Positions 12,559-24,000 of a stretch of 64,000 nt of DNA are shown one piece after another. The DNA is from Gyrodactylus bullatarudis (taxonomy: Eukaryota; Platyhelminthes; Monogenea; Gyrodactylidea; Gyrodactylidae): contig SSNU01000037.1 of the NCBI GenBank assembly GCA_012064415.1, positions 62,001 to 126,000 on the forward strand. The letters are read 5' to 3'. Both the position numbers and the translations under genes were made by a program. Each line of letters opens with the position of its first letter. Positions within the stretch are counted from its first letter, which is position 1. The notes beneath the pieces were generated by a model, which saw only the letters and a program-made list of their open reading frames with translations, ran no database searches and was not told where the DNA came from.

Positions 12559-14106
12559 TTAGAACAGCAAAGTGCTCATTGAGCCTCCCATCTCGTTTTG
12601 TTCGCGCACAAATACTTCATAGTATTGGTAGATGGTAGTGACAGCTAATAGAATACCAGTACCGCTACCAATGGCACCGAGGAAATCAGCAAGAACAGAG
12701 AGTGCACCAATCCAGAGACCGCCAAGAGCAGCAGCAGTTGGAATATGTCTGTTGAGCTGATGAATCATAGAACCTTCTCTGTGACCGGGAATAATGGTTT
12801 GTTGTTCTTTAAGTTGTTTGGCAACATCCTTTGCAGAGCTGTTACTAACAGTGATCCAGACTTTGGAGAAGAAAGCACAGCTACCCAACATGAAAGCAAT
12901 GTAGATTATTCCGTGAATCGGATCAGAGAGCATAGAGAGGAAACCATCAGGAGGGGTCATGTAGTAACAGAAACCTCCAACCGGAACAGATCGTGAACCT
13001 CCTTCTCCATCAGACCAAACTCCAAGTAGATTGATGAGGAAATTACCACTAAACTTGCTAGCTAATATTTGAGAGATGAAGTAAATGTTAGATACAAGAG
13101 CAGATTGTAGCATAATAGGAGCGTTGCTGGTGTAGAACAGCTTGATAGGATAAGAGCTAGCAGTACCACGATATCTAACAGATTTAACTGGAAGCTCGAC
13201 ACGGAAACTTTGGAAGTAAATAACAATAGCGAAAACAAGAACTGTAGCAAAGATGTTCATTAAATTAGGCAAATTTTGACGGTAGAAAGCTTCCTTGAGT
13301 GCTTTGACTTTGTCAGATCTAGTTGCCAAAAGATGGAAGAGAGCGATCAAAGCTCCTTCAAATTCAGTACCTCTTCCAGTGTTGACGGTTGTTGGACTGA
13401 AAGCTTTCCATACGATAATTTCGCAAATGTTAGTTGCAATGAACAAAGATATGCCAGATCCAAGACCGTAACCCTTTTGAAGAAGTTCGTCAAGCATAAG
13501 AACTAACAGACCAGCAAATGTCAATTGGAATATGATCAAGAGACAAATTCCAGCTCCAAGTTGACTAGGAGCACCATAAATACCTGACATAACGTAGACT
13601 GATGCTTGACCGATCGTTATGACCATACCGAATACTGAAAAGAAAAACTTAATTTTTAAAATTTCAAGCGATTTCTTGAAAACTTACATTTCTGAGCACC
13701 GTTGAAAAGAGCACGATCTTTAGGTGCATCTCCAACGGATAGAACTTGAATACCAGCGAGAAGTTGCATTATTAGACCAGAGGTGACAATGGGTGAAATA
13801 CCCAGTTCCATAAGAGTTCCCTTGTTTGAAGCAGAAATGACACGTAACCAGTAAAGAGGATCAGCTGACTCTGTGGACATGATACCGAATAAAGGTATTT
13901 GGCAACAGAAGAGAAAAATCATCAATGTTATTCCGGTCCATAGGACTCTTTCTCTAAATTGAATCTTTCTTTCAGGTCTTGCGATCTCAGGTAAAATAGC
14001 ACAGAATGGCTTGACAATGTCGAGAAATTTAACTGTTGAATGAAAAAAACAATGTTATTAAGGTTTAGCAGGATTTCTTAGCGTCAAACCTAAACTTACC
14101 ACCCAT
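12559..14106 (-). CDS. SEC61A: SEC61 alpha subunit of the ER translocon
   Basis: Exons 14106-14100 (ATGGGTG), 14032-13688 and 13634-12559 join to 476 codons (475 aa), the normal length. Introns are 67 and 53 nt. The protein has the ten-helix SecY/Sec61 fold; highly conserved blocks include [86 protein letters not shown] and [20 protein letters not shown]. It forms the protein-conducting channel with Sec61 beta and gamma in the ER membrane and mediates co-translational import. Several usually invariant positions differ (for example [15 protein letters not shown]), a sign of a fast-evolving lineage. The 7-nt first coding exon is easily missed; only the [11 protein letters not shown] junction restores the family N-terminus. 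Confidence 0.97.
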
Positions 14107-14395
14107 AGTAAATGATTACGTATGCTACCCAATAGAAGTGTATACGCGTGCCCTTTCAATAAATTAGTTTGATGAGGTAAAACAAAAAACCACAATTACT
14201 ACATCTTGCATTAGATTTGTTTTTTGAAAAACAAAATTCAGAAATTATTTTTCAAAAAATTTTCTATGGCGAAATAATCATTATCTACCGCCAGTTTATA
14301 CTGTTAAGTTACTCACAAATGTACTTTTCTCAAAAAAGTTACTGATGATGAATTGAGTCTGTTAATATTATATGGAATCTATTATGGAAAATGTT

Positions 14396-16398
14396 TTAAT
14401 CTTGAATACACGGGTCAGATAAGTTAGTAGGTCTGTACATTGGCTGGAAGTTGGTAAAGTTTTTTATATTGAAAAGTACTAGATAGGACGTGATCGATGC
14501 AAATACAAAAAGATAAAATACAATCCTATCCAAAGCTTTTGATATGATTTTCCATTCAGCAGTGACAAGTTCGTGTTGTTCAGCTAAAGAACTTATTGCT
14601 CCTCTCCTCTCATCCTCAAATGTTAATTTCGTGCTTTTTCTCACTCTAAAAGTAATCAATTCGAAATTAAAATACTTACTCTTTATCTTTTTTCCCCACT
14701 GAGTTGTACTTCATTGATTTTCTAACCTCTCTATTCTTGTCCAACAGAAAGAATGGGTTATTCGGATCTATTTGAGCCATTTTCTTCTCTTCCTTTTCTT
14801 TTTCTGTGCCAAAATAATCTTATTAAGTTAACTTACCAGCTGTCTTGTCAGGCTTTTCACTCAACTTTGGTATTCCTTCTCTCAATCTGAGGAATAATTT
14901 GTTACACTGATAGATTAATATTTTGTAATGTGTCAACTTTTCAATTTCGTTGCTTAGATTTTTGGAGAAATCCTCGGTCGTTCTCAGGTGTATTGGATTA
15001 TTTTGCATCTATCAAATTGAATAAAGAAAGTAGTCTTACAAGTTTTGCATTTTTATGAATTTGCTCAATCTCGAGGTTGTTTAGGAACCACTTGCAGAAC
15101 CATTTCCGAGATATTATATTTCTAACGAATTTCGGTGCTCTCAAGTATTTATCTCCCCTATTATCTAGATTGACCACAATAACACCAAAGACAATGGTAA
15201 ATGCAGTTATTGTCATAACAGTAGTAATGTAAATACCAATTAGTGGAATGTTTTTAACAGTCGGAGGAACCTTTTCGGCTATCAACATCATAAACATGGA
15301 AAAGGCCAGAAATACAGATAAGCCAAGAGTTATTTTTTCCCCGGAATCAACTGGATTAAAGAAACTGACCAATGTCAAGACACTGAGCATGACACAAGGG
15401 ACTATTATATTCCAAATGTAAAAGAAACTTCTTCTCTTTATATGAATTTTCAACAGTACATCTTTCTGTACTGAACATCTGTCTTCCAAAGATCGACCCA
15501 TGAACTCATCGTAGTCAATATTCAAACTGGAAACTAAAAGAACTCTGATCAATCCTGGTCCATGATAACTCCCAACAAAGGTTTCAACTCACAATTCACC
15601 TGAGCTGTGTCATAAAAGATGGACTGATTCCTCTTCTTGTACAATACCCATGCATTCATCATTATCCAGTCAGAATTATCAACATACATCGACATATCCA
15701 AGGATTTTTGGAGCTTATCGATGGAGTCACACTTTGGTTCTGTATCTGAATTCAATTTGTACTCAATCTCGCAAATGTTATGCATCCAAGATCCAATTTC
15801 AACATCGCAAACTTGTTCGTCAAATGGAAAGAGGGAAATATCAACCTTACAAGTTGTCTCTAACCGGAGGGGAGTTAGCCAGACAACTTTCCCATTAGAG
15901 TTGATGACAACGTTTCCACGTTTAAGGAAACCTGAAAAGGATCTGTCACCACTGGATAGAGAATTGAATAATTAACAGATAAAAAATGTTACTTGTTAAA
16001 AATGAACGTATCAGGTAGCCAAATCATCGATGACGGCAATATTATCTTGCTCACCGTCTCTGGATTATCATGATCCCATCGGAGATTATGATCATACCAA
16101 ATCTGTTTGAATGAACCAAAATTAATTAAATTAATATTTTTACCTGATACAAAATTAAAGAGGTGGTCAAACTCTGGTTTCTTTCATTCATGTCGATTAT
16201 TCTTTCTAGGCGAAGCTGAACGTCTATCTTTAAATATCCGGGGTCCTTCTTTTTAGCCGGGACCAGATTCGAATAATTCTGCATAATTTTCTTGTGACGG
16301 ATCTGTTCATCTGTCATGCGTCCATAATTGGGAGAAAATTCTTGAGCTGCTGACTTTAGAAGATCAGAAATCAAAAAGATGATCAAAAATAAAATCAT
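14396..16398 (-). CDS. Nicotinic acetylcholine receptor-like subunit (non-alpha)
   Basis: Seven exons (16398-16144, 16102-15993, 15951-15593, 15533-15040, 15008-14837, 14803-14680, 14645-14396) give 588 codons (587 aa). Introns are 41, 41, 59, 31, 33 and 34 nt. A signal peptide (MILFLIIFLISDLL) is followed by the ligand-binding domain with IWYDHNLRWD, MIWLPDTFIFN and a 13-residue Cys loop (C...FPFDEQVC, near 156-170). M1 carries the conserved Pro-Cys, the M1-M2 linker reads SGEKITLG, which predicts cation selectivity, and M3 and M4 are clear. Loop C has no adjacent Cys-Cys pair, so this is a non-alpha-type or orphan subunit. The M3-M4 cytoplasmic loop is long and lysine-rich. It would act in a pentamer at the cell surface, in nerve or muscle. 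It lies head to head with LACTB. Confidence 0.92.
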
Positions 16399-16679
16399 AT
16401 TTCTAGATTAGCTCTTGAATCTAGATTAAAGCTATTAATATTGCTAAGATCTTTATGTCTATGAGGAAATTCATCTTGGCCAATAATGTCCTCTTGAAAG
16501 TTTTGATTGGTGGATTCATCAATCATTAAAAACGTCCTTTTGCATAATTTGTGAAAAAACTAGATATTAACAATAAAAGTAATGGATATTTTCGAGAAAT
16601 TAATGGAAGCTACGAATTTCTTTTACTCCTAAAATAACTTTAAAGTCTTTTACTAAATCATCTGATATAGTCTAAGCTA
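16399..16679. promoter_or_regulatory. Divergent promoter region, receptor and LACTB
   Basis: 281 bp between two head-to-head start codons. AT-rich with no clear TATA; any shared promoter is inferred from position only. Confidence 0.35.
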
Positions 16680-18360
16680 ATGCGGAATTTCAATCTTCCC
16701 TTTTATTCGCTATCTGCTCTAGCAACTGTATACGCTCAAAATAAATCAGAACTGTCCAGTGAATTTGACGAAAGAAAAAAATACAAAACTACTAAAGAAA
16801 AAATATTCAACTTTAGAGAGCGCCATGGAATTCCTGGCGTTTCTGTTTGCGTTACAAAAGGTTCAAAGGTTGTTTATAACGAGGGTATTGGATATTCAAA
16901 TGTAGAATTGAAAAGAAAAGTATCCCCGGATCATTTATTTAGAATTGCCAGCATAAGCAAACCTTTAACATCAATCCTTTTTGGAACTTTGGTTGATCGA
17001 AAGATTGCAAATTTCTCTGATAATCTTGTTTCATTATTTAAGAATGAATATGAACAGCTTAAAGGGCGAAAGATTACACCGTTGAATATTCTGAATCATA
17101 CCAGCGGAATAAGACATTATGAAGATAATGAATTCAAATCATCAGAGCATTACAATGACACCAAGAGCGCATTAGAAAAATTCATTAACTCACCTCTACT
17201 TTTTAAGTCTGGATCAAAATTTTCATACTCAACATATGCCTTCACTTTATTGGCTCGTTCTATTGAAATCTATCACGAAAAGCACTACAAGCAGGAAGTT
17301 TCTTTTGAACATTTACTAGGAAATCTCTTCTTGAAGCTGGGCCTTTTCAACACAACCATTGATGATAATAAAACAATAATCAATGGAAGAGTTCAACACT
17401 ACACTAGGAATAAGAAGGGAATCCTCGAGAATGCAGTCCATGTTGATTGTAGCTATAAATATGCTGGGGGAGGAATTTTATCATCGGCAAGAGATTTATG
17501 CTACTTTGGAGATCATTTAGCATCTATTTATCTGGGTAAAATAAATGATGGTATAGTGTCCTATGATACTCTGTCCAAGCTTTGGACTATTTCCAACATT
17601 GAAATGCCTAAAAGATTCTTTCCATTAAACAGAATGTGTGCTAATGGATGGTTTTTAGCAAAGTAAATTAAGAAATTTTATTTTTCATGAAGAGAATCAG
17701 GAATTCCAGTTAATTCAAATGAAACAACCGGCTATAATAGGGACAGAATTTATGCTTTTCATAATGGAGACGGTACCGGATCTACTACCCTCCTATTGAT
17801 TTCAATGCCTTTGGATTCTGAATCGGATAAAGATCAAATAACCGTCTCTATTCTGACAAACCTTGACAAGTGTAATTCAATTAGTGAGTGAAAATATCAT
17901 GCCAAAATATTTCTGTTGAAAATTTTTTTGTGTGGTCGCTTAGAAGTAGATAATGAGGTAGCAGTTCGTTTCAGGTTCAGCAAAAAATTGTGCCTAGTAT
18001 CCTTATTGGGCGTAACCAATTAGATTAATTTGAATTCCTAAAAGTGGGGGGTCATGGTGTAAGGTAAAAGCGTCAAAAAATATTTTCCAGGAAAACCTTT
18101 TCAGATAATAATAATCAAAGATTAATAATTATTAATATACAATATGATGCAAACTGATTCATATTTAATCTCTGGGGTCATTAAATCGACTCGCCCCTGA
18201 AATTATAATTAAAATTGTATATTTAAGTGAAAATTTACTCTTAAAATACAGGTTTCATATAAAATTTTCATTTTAAAAATTAAGTAGAGAATTCAACCTA
18301 TTAATTTACTTTTCAGACAACTTGGGAGTAAGCATAGCAAGAATTTGGTCATCGCCATGA
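16680..18360 (+). CDS. LACTB: LACTB-like serine beta-lactamase-family protein
   Basis: Exons 16680-17662, 17693-17883 and 18317-18360 give 406 codons (405 aa). The introns are 30 and 433 nt. The penicillin-binding/beta-lactamase fold is shown by the catalytic SISK (Ser91-x-x-Lys94), a YST triad at about 183-185 and HNGDG at about 351-355 in place of the Lys-Thr-Gly-like strand. The GIPGVSVCVTKG opening and LNHTSGIRHY block are typical. The family member LACTB is a mitochondrial intermembrane-space protease that forms filaments; the N-terminal 20 residues here (hydrophobic, one early Arg) could target mitochondria or the ER, which I cannot decide. The three catalytic elements are present, so an active enzyme is likely. 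The poly(A) signal AATAAA at 18473-18478 lies next to the stop of the convergent FAM221A. Confidence 0.9.
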
Positions 18361-18472
18361 CAATCTAACACAATACAACGGACAAATCAATAAGATGTTT
18401 AAACTTTTTTATTTGAGTCTCTCATTGTGAATGAATAATTTTTCAATTAATGTTTGTATATATCGTAATTTC

Positions 18473-18478
18473 AATAAA
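18473..18478 (+). promoter_or_regulatory. Poly(A) signal of LACTB
   Basis: AATAAA 113 nt past the LACTB stop and 6 nt before the FAM221A stop on the opposite strand. Cleavage would fall inside FAM221A coding sequence, so the two 3' ends overlap. Confidence 0.55.
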
Positions 18479-18483
18479 ATAAA

Positions 18484-19175
18484 TTAATTGCTTATATTCA
18501 AAGCATCCTTGTACGTATCGGCTACAAAAGAAGTGAATCCAGTAAGACCGCCCATTGCCTGATAGATTGTAGGTTGTCCTAGGCGTTTTCCTCTTCTTTT
18601 ACGCTCGATTAGGGATTCACTCTAAGAATATAAAAATAGAAACTAACAAAAATCTTGTGATTCTTCGATGGTTCTCCACATTCGCAATTTATATTGAGGG
18701 TAAGACCTTTGCACGAGCAGTTTCCTCTTTTGCAAGAAAATGGTTCAATATTTGAGTGACTGTCAACCGAATGCTTACATGAACAATTGATGTTTCGATT
18801 CTCTTGGAACAGAAAATGTTGATACGTTTTGCAATTGCAATTTTTGCAAGGCTGTAAAATTGGACGTTCCTCAGGCAATGTTTCAAAGTCAGTCTTGTGT
18901 TGGAAATACCTGTGACCACACATGCAAATAGTTTGGGGCCCAATTGCTTTACACTCTGACATTTTACTATTCACCACAAAAATGAAAATTCTGTTTTTCA
19001 GTCTCTATTTAAATGAGTTAATTGTTTTACAATTTTTGAAACTCTCTCTTTATAGGCCTCATATTGCTCTGGAGTAAAAAGAGTTCCATTATCATCCTCA
19101 CCAACGATTCTGAAAAAGGGATTACATTGTTTAGAGTTACCTTGTATACTCGAAATATTCGTCAATTTCGTTCAT
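18484..19175 (-). CDS. FAM221A: FAM221A homologue, four exons
   Basis: Exons 19175-19141, 19109-19043, 19004-18648 and 18621-18484 give 199 codons (198 aa). The introns are 31, 38 and 26 nt. The N-terminus (IDEYFEYTRIVGEDDNGTLF, then TPEQYEAYKER) matches the FAM221 signature. The middle is a Cys/His-rich metal-binding-like domain (CMCGHRYFQHKTD, CNCKTYQ, CSCKHSVDSHS, CSCKG, CECGEPSKNH). The last exon carries QAMGGLTGFTSF, the conserved C-terminal block. Function of the family is poorly known; it is linked by distribution to ciliated or flagellated cells. Each intron is needed to hold the frame between conserved blocks, which makes this gene the best proof of ultra-short introns here. It is head to head with TXNDC9. 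Confidence 0.92.
18622..18647 (-). other. 26-nt intron of FAM221A
   Basis: Donor GTTAGT, pyrimidine-rich middle, acceptor TTCTTAG. Unspliced, the frame reaches a stop 9 codons on and loses the conserved AMGGLTGF block; spliced, frame and homology continue. The length is not a multiple of three. Confidence 0.85.
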
Positions 19176-19265
19176 TTAAATTTACTTAAACAAAATTGAT
19201 TCCTAAGATTTACAAGAAGACACAAAGTTGAGGCCAACTTTCAAATCCATTATATTATTGAAACT
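19176..19265. promoter_or_regulatory. Bidirectional promoter, FAM221A and TXNDC9
   Basis: Only 90 bp separate the two divergent start codons, so both transcripts must begin in this interval or overlap. AT-rich with a TATATTATT stretch near 19250. A compact divergent promoter is inferred from geometry. Confidence 0.6.
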
Positions 19266-19928
19266 ATGGATGTTAATTCAGTTCATAATCGAATTCAAGA
19301 GCAAATCATTGGAGTAGCAGAAAAATTGGAAGAAGACATTGACAGGAAAATATCAGAATTAGATAATTTGGACGATGATGGTCTTGAAGCCATCAGACAG
19401 AAACGCCTCAAACAACTGAAGGATGTCAGCCGTAAGAAACAAGACTGGGTTGCTAATGGACATGGATGTTATACTGAAATTTCAAATGAAAAAGAACTTT
19501 TTGCTCTATCAAAGAATTCGAAAAGAATTGTCTGTCATTTCTTCTTGAGCACAACTGAAAGGTGCTCCATTTTCGACAAACATTTGGAAATTATATCAAA
19601 AAAACATTTGGAGACGAAATTCATCAAAATGAATGCAGAAAAAGCACCATTTCTTACCACTCGTTTGAATCTTTACGTTATACCAACTCTTCTCATTATG
19701 GCTGATGAGAAAGTAGTTGATCGAATTGTCGGTTTTGATGACCTCGGAGGTGTCGATGATTTTTCAACTGAAACGTTGGAATGGCGCCTAGCCCAATCCA
19801 AGGCGATATTCTATGAAGGAGACCCGAATGTTCCACCAACTTCAAAGAATTCCAAAAAGTCTGTAACAGCAATTAAGAAGAAGACCATCAGATCCTCAAA
19901 TAATAGTGATTCTTCCGACTCTGACTGA
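19266..19928 (+). CDS. TXNDC9: TXNDC9 (phosducin-like thioredoxin-fold protein)
   Basis: A single-exon gene of 220 aa. Residues 1-65 form an acidic coiled-coil helix (KLEEDIDRKISELDNLDDD, then RQKRLKQLKD). A thioredoxin fold follows, with HGCYTEISNEKELF, CHFFLSTTERCSIFDKHL and KMNAEKAPFLTTRLNLYVIP. As in the whole family there is no CxxC redox site; one Cys remains in TTERCSIF. The PTLLIMADEKVVDRIVGFDDLGG block is diagnostic. The tail is Lys/Ser-rich and ends SSDSD. By family knowledge it binds the CCT chaperonin and lowers its actin/tubulin folding activity. The ATG was chosen as the first Met at the start of the family homology. AATAAA at 19967-19972 is the likely poly(A) signal. Confidence 0.95.
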   Translation: MDVNSVHNRIQEQIIGVAEKLEEDIDRKISELDNLDDDGLEAIRQKRLKQLKDVSRKKQDWVANGHGCYTEISNEKELFALSKNSKRIVCHFFLSTTERCSIFDKHLEIISKKHLETKFIKMNAEKAPFLTTRLNLYVIPTLLIMADEKVVDRIVGFDDLGGVDDFSTETLEWRLAQSKAIFYEGDPNVPPTSKNSKKSVTAIKKKTIRSSNNSDSSDSD

Positions 19929-21080
19929 AACTTACATATCTCTTCTACGAATATTTTTCATTTTTTAATAAAATGCTATATACCCAGTCGAATCTTGTTA
20001 TATTATCTTATTGTATTTCATAAAAGAATTAATATTAATTTGAGATTCCTAATGCCGTTTTTAGCCTAAAACTTTTGGGTTTATATCATTTATGGATTAT
20101 GATTCATCATCTTGTAATAATACTAAACAACATGGTACATCTACTTTAAAGTAACAAGATTAATGAGAAAACAATTTTTATGAATTTAAGTAAAATTTAT
20201 TTTCAACATCATAAACGTCTTCTTCTTAATATCCAATAATGCAATCAAAAAAATTTTCAAAGTATTTTCTTGTCTACTCTAATAAAAAGGTGAAACCATT
20301 GTGGGTCACTTTGAAAAAAAATCTTTGACTGAGACACCATTTCATTTCCCATTCACCAAGGTGTAGTAGTAGTGACCCTTGTATTCCTTCGGCAATATAC
20401 ATTAGGACTTGGTTGGGAGAAAATAAGCAAAAATCTGCTTAGAGTAATAATAATGAGAAGAAGCTCTGTTAAAAAAAACAAATAGCAAAAGTTCTTTGAT
20501 TCCCAAAAGAGGTATCTGCATTGAATTGAATAGAGAAGTTTGCCAAAATAACAAGCAGGTAAATGGGTTTAAAATAAAACATTTCGTAATTTGGGAAAAG
20601 TTCAAGAGAGGTAGTACTGATTCATCTTTTGTGAATAGATTAAATAGAAACATGAAGCTTTCATTGTAAAGTTATTGACGTATTATACGTAATACTGATA
20701 ATATACAAATTAAATATTATTATTGTGTTTAACAAACACAGTGTTTATGATGTAATATTGGCTGATTTTGTCCTTCTTCTTTTCAAATGCACGTAATTTC
20801 TTGTGTTTGTGTGTTTTAGAAGGAGTGGTGAGTGAGAATGAGAAAGGAAATCGAAAAACTTTGAATAAATAATAAAGAAAACCCTTGGGTCCATACTTTT
20901 TGATTCGTTGGAGTTGGTTAAGGGCTCGGACATACAATACAATACAATCTGCATATTCTTTTTTTTACACAAGAGAGAGGGAAGAATTTTATGATTGGTT
21001 TGTCTAGTCTAATAAAAGCTTTGGCTATTGAGATAAATAGAATTGGCCCAGATTTCCTTGGAAAAAACGAGTGAAACTGC
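19929..21080 (-). other. TXNDC9/filamin convergent region, filamin 3' UTR
   Basis: No coding sequence recognised; the short open frames on the minus strand have low-complexity translations. A minus-strand AATAAA (TTTATT near 20197) would give filamin a 3' UTR of about 0.9 kb. Confidence 0.5.
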
Positions 21081-24000
21081 TCACTGAACGTTAACACAGA
21101 AAGGAGATCCGGGTACATGACGATCACCCCATTTGACAATGATCAAATGCTCACCTGGATCATTGACCACATAGTTAACAGAGTATTGACCATTGCCCAA
21201 ATGTTTTATATTAACCTCTTCACAAGAGACAATGGGACCTGAAACGCCAACATAAAGTACATCGTTGCCCGCATCTTTGGCGTTGACAATGAAAGAATTC
21301 GAAGCATTCAGATAGCCCCGATGGATACCCTGACCCGAACAAGTTATCCTCTCAGGATTTGATTGGCCAAAGGATCTCTGTGGGCCTGTCATTAAATGAT
21401 TTGATGCTTGAACAGTTAGATGAGTTGAATCACTAGAATAAATATTGCTTCCAATAGCTCCATCGCCTGTAACGTAAGCCTGCAAAATAATATGATGGTA
21501 TTATTAATAATTACAATTTTTCTGAGTGTAAAAATATTCACAAAATAGAACACTTGAAAGACAGTTATATTTTAATTCATTGCGGAACCTACTTGGAAAG
21601 GACTTCCATAAATCTGTTGATTATCCCCATAATTGATAGTTATAACGTAACAACCAGGTGCTGTTGGCAAATACGTAAACTCATAGCCGTCAGATCTTTC
21701 TGTACAATTAAGTTGAACTTTTGATGGGCCGTCTACTGTCACTGATAATGATCCGGATCCAGCATTAAGGGTGTTGACAAAGAATTGACTTCTCTTACCT
21801 TACAAAGAAAATAATGATGAACAAGTTACAAGCAAGTAGCATGAGACTAAACTTAATATTATACAGTACTTTGATATAGAGAGTAAACCGAAGATTAAAT
21901 GAATGAATTTCACCGCAGTTCATATATATAGAGTTCCTAAATATTTTTAAAGTAATTGCTCAATAATCTTGTTTTTCCCCAGACTTCTCAATCAAATTGA
22001 ATAAATCAAATAAAAACAAAAAGTAACTGGATAATGATAATGTGCAAACCCTTCTTTTTTTTGGAATAATAATGAGTAATGATAATAATAAGGTGCAAGA
22101 TTTTTAGTTCAAATTTTCTATTCCCGATTGAGAAAATAACAAAACGAAAAAACAATCAATGAATAAAATTCAGTTTCCAGTGCTACTGTGAACAAAAATC
22201 ATAGAAAATCGTGAATGAATTCCTTTTAATTTACAAATGTAACAAGAGTAATGTGTCAAGTATCTATAGTTTATAATGTATCTCAAACAATGAATGATAT
22301 ACAGTTAGAAAATCAAAAGATATTCAATAAATATATATTGTAAATATATGGTAGGTTTCTTCTTGGAAAATTTAAAAATAAAATTGTTGTACAATAAATA
22401 CAGTTTTGGTTTTTAAATAAATGTTAAAAGTTTTTTTCTCCAGTTTAAACTACACGTATACAAGGCAAAGAAATGTAATTTGTTCTTTATTTTCTGCAGG
22501 GATTTCGTCAGAAAGCTTGAATTATATAAGTAAAATACATAAGTACAGAATAGATTTTTGAACAAGTGTAAAAAACCACGCCCTAGATTTAATTTATTGA
22601 ATTTGAGTAACTATTTGACGGAAATTTAGAGAATTTTTATCTATTTCTAAACTTAATTGACATGAAGATGAGAATTTACTAATTTTACAAAAATCTCAAT
22701 ATTTTTCTTCGGAAAGTCAGGAAAATTTTTTTCGAATTCCATAACAAAATAAGCCAATAAGTTAGGAAAATTTAAAATAATTTCCGAAAAAATTCAATCT
22801 GACCAAAAGATTTGAAGCAGTTAAATGCAGATATTCGAGACCAACATTAGGCGAAGAATTCGAATTCGGCTGCAGAAATTCACAGAAATGCGTAATACGG
22901 TCTAATTTTGGTCAGATTGAATTTTTTCGGAAATTTTTAAAAATTTTCCCAACTTATTGGCTTATTTTGTTATGGAATTCGAAAAAAATATCGAGTTTTT
23001 TGTAAAGAAGGTAAACTCTCATCTTCATGTCAACTAGCTTTATAATTTCACTATGTATTAGAACTCAATAAATATATTTATAGAGATATGGGATCTATCA
23101 ATCCAAATTTTTACTCTGGCAAGTATCACTCATGGGTATGCTGGAAATATGGATTTGTTTTCATGAGATTACCTTCTTAAATCAGATGAAACTTCTTGTT
23201 TACAATATATATCACATTGCATCATAATATTGATTTGACTGCAAGGAGTGTGTACCAATTTTATGGGTTGTTTTAATTTTCTACGCTATTTTGATTTTCA
23301 TTAAAAATAAATCAAGAAATCGATTATTTTCACACAAATTAAAATCTGAGAACTTACCAACACGACCATTTTTAAGACCATCACCAGTCGCCTTAACTAA
23401 GCGGGCATCATTGAGCTCAGAGCCGACAAGGACTCTAAATGGAGATCCAGGTATAGGCATGTTGTTCATGTAAACATTAACAAGGTGTGGACCATTTTCA
23501 TGGGGTGTAAATCGAACAGCATGTTGTTCTGAGTCAACCTGATGTATAACAGCATCTTCCTCGCGTCCAGATGGAGCCAGTACTCTAGCATGAAGATTTC
23601 CTGCCATTCCAGTGTAGTTGACTGTAAAGGCTGCTTGTTGTCCAATCTGAATTTGAGAAAGAATTAATTCAATGATCCAATCTCACCTCATACGAGGAGA
23701 TTAAGTTATCAAATTTGACATGGGAAACCCCACTTAGACCAAAATTTTCCAAAAGTTCTCGCATAGTATCCTGATAATCCCTCTGTGTTGAGTCATAGTC
23801 ATATTCAGGATCAGTGTCAATAAAATCAGTATGACTCATGTCTAACTGATTTGGATCGAGAAATCGATCATACGGATATGGACTTATACTTGTACCATAT
23901 GGAGTAGGAGTTGCTACACAAAGTTATCATGAATCAACAAGTGTTTCTCTACAGGGAAAATAAATATTCTCAATGAATAAATCTTTCAAAAGGAGAGATT

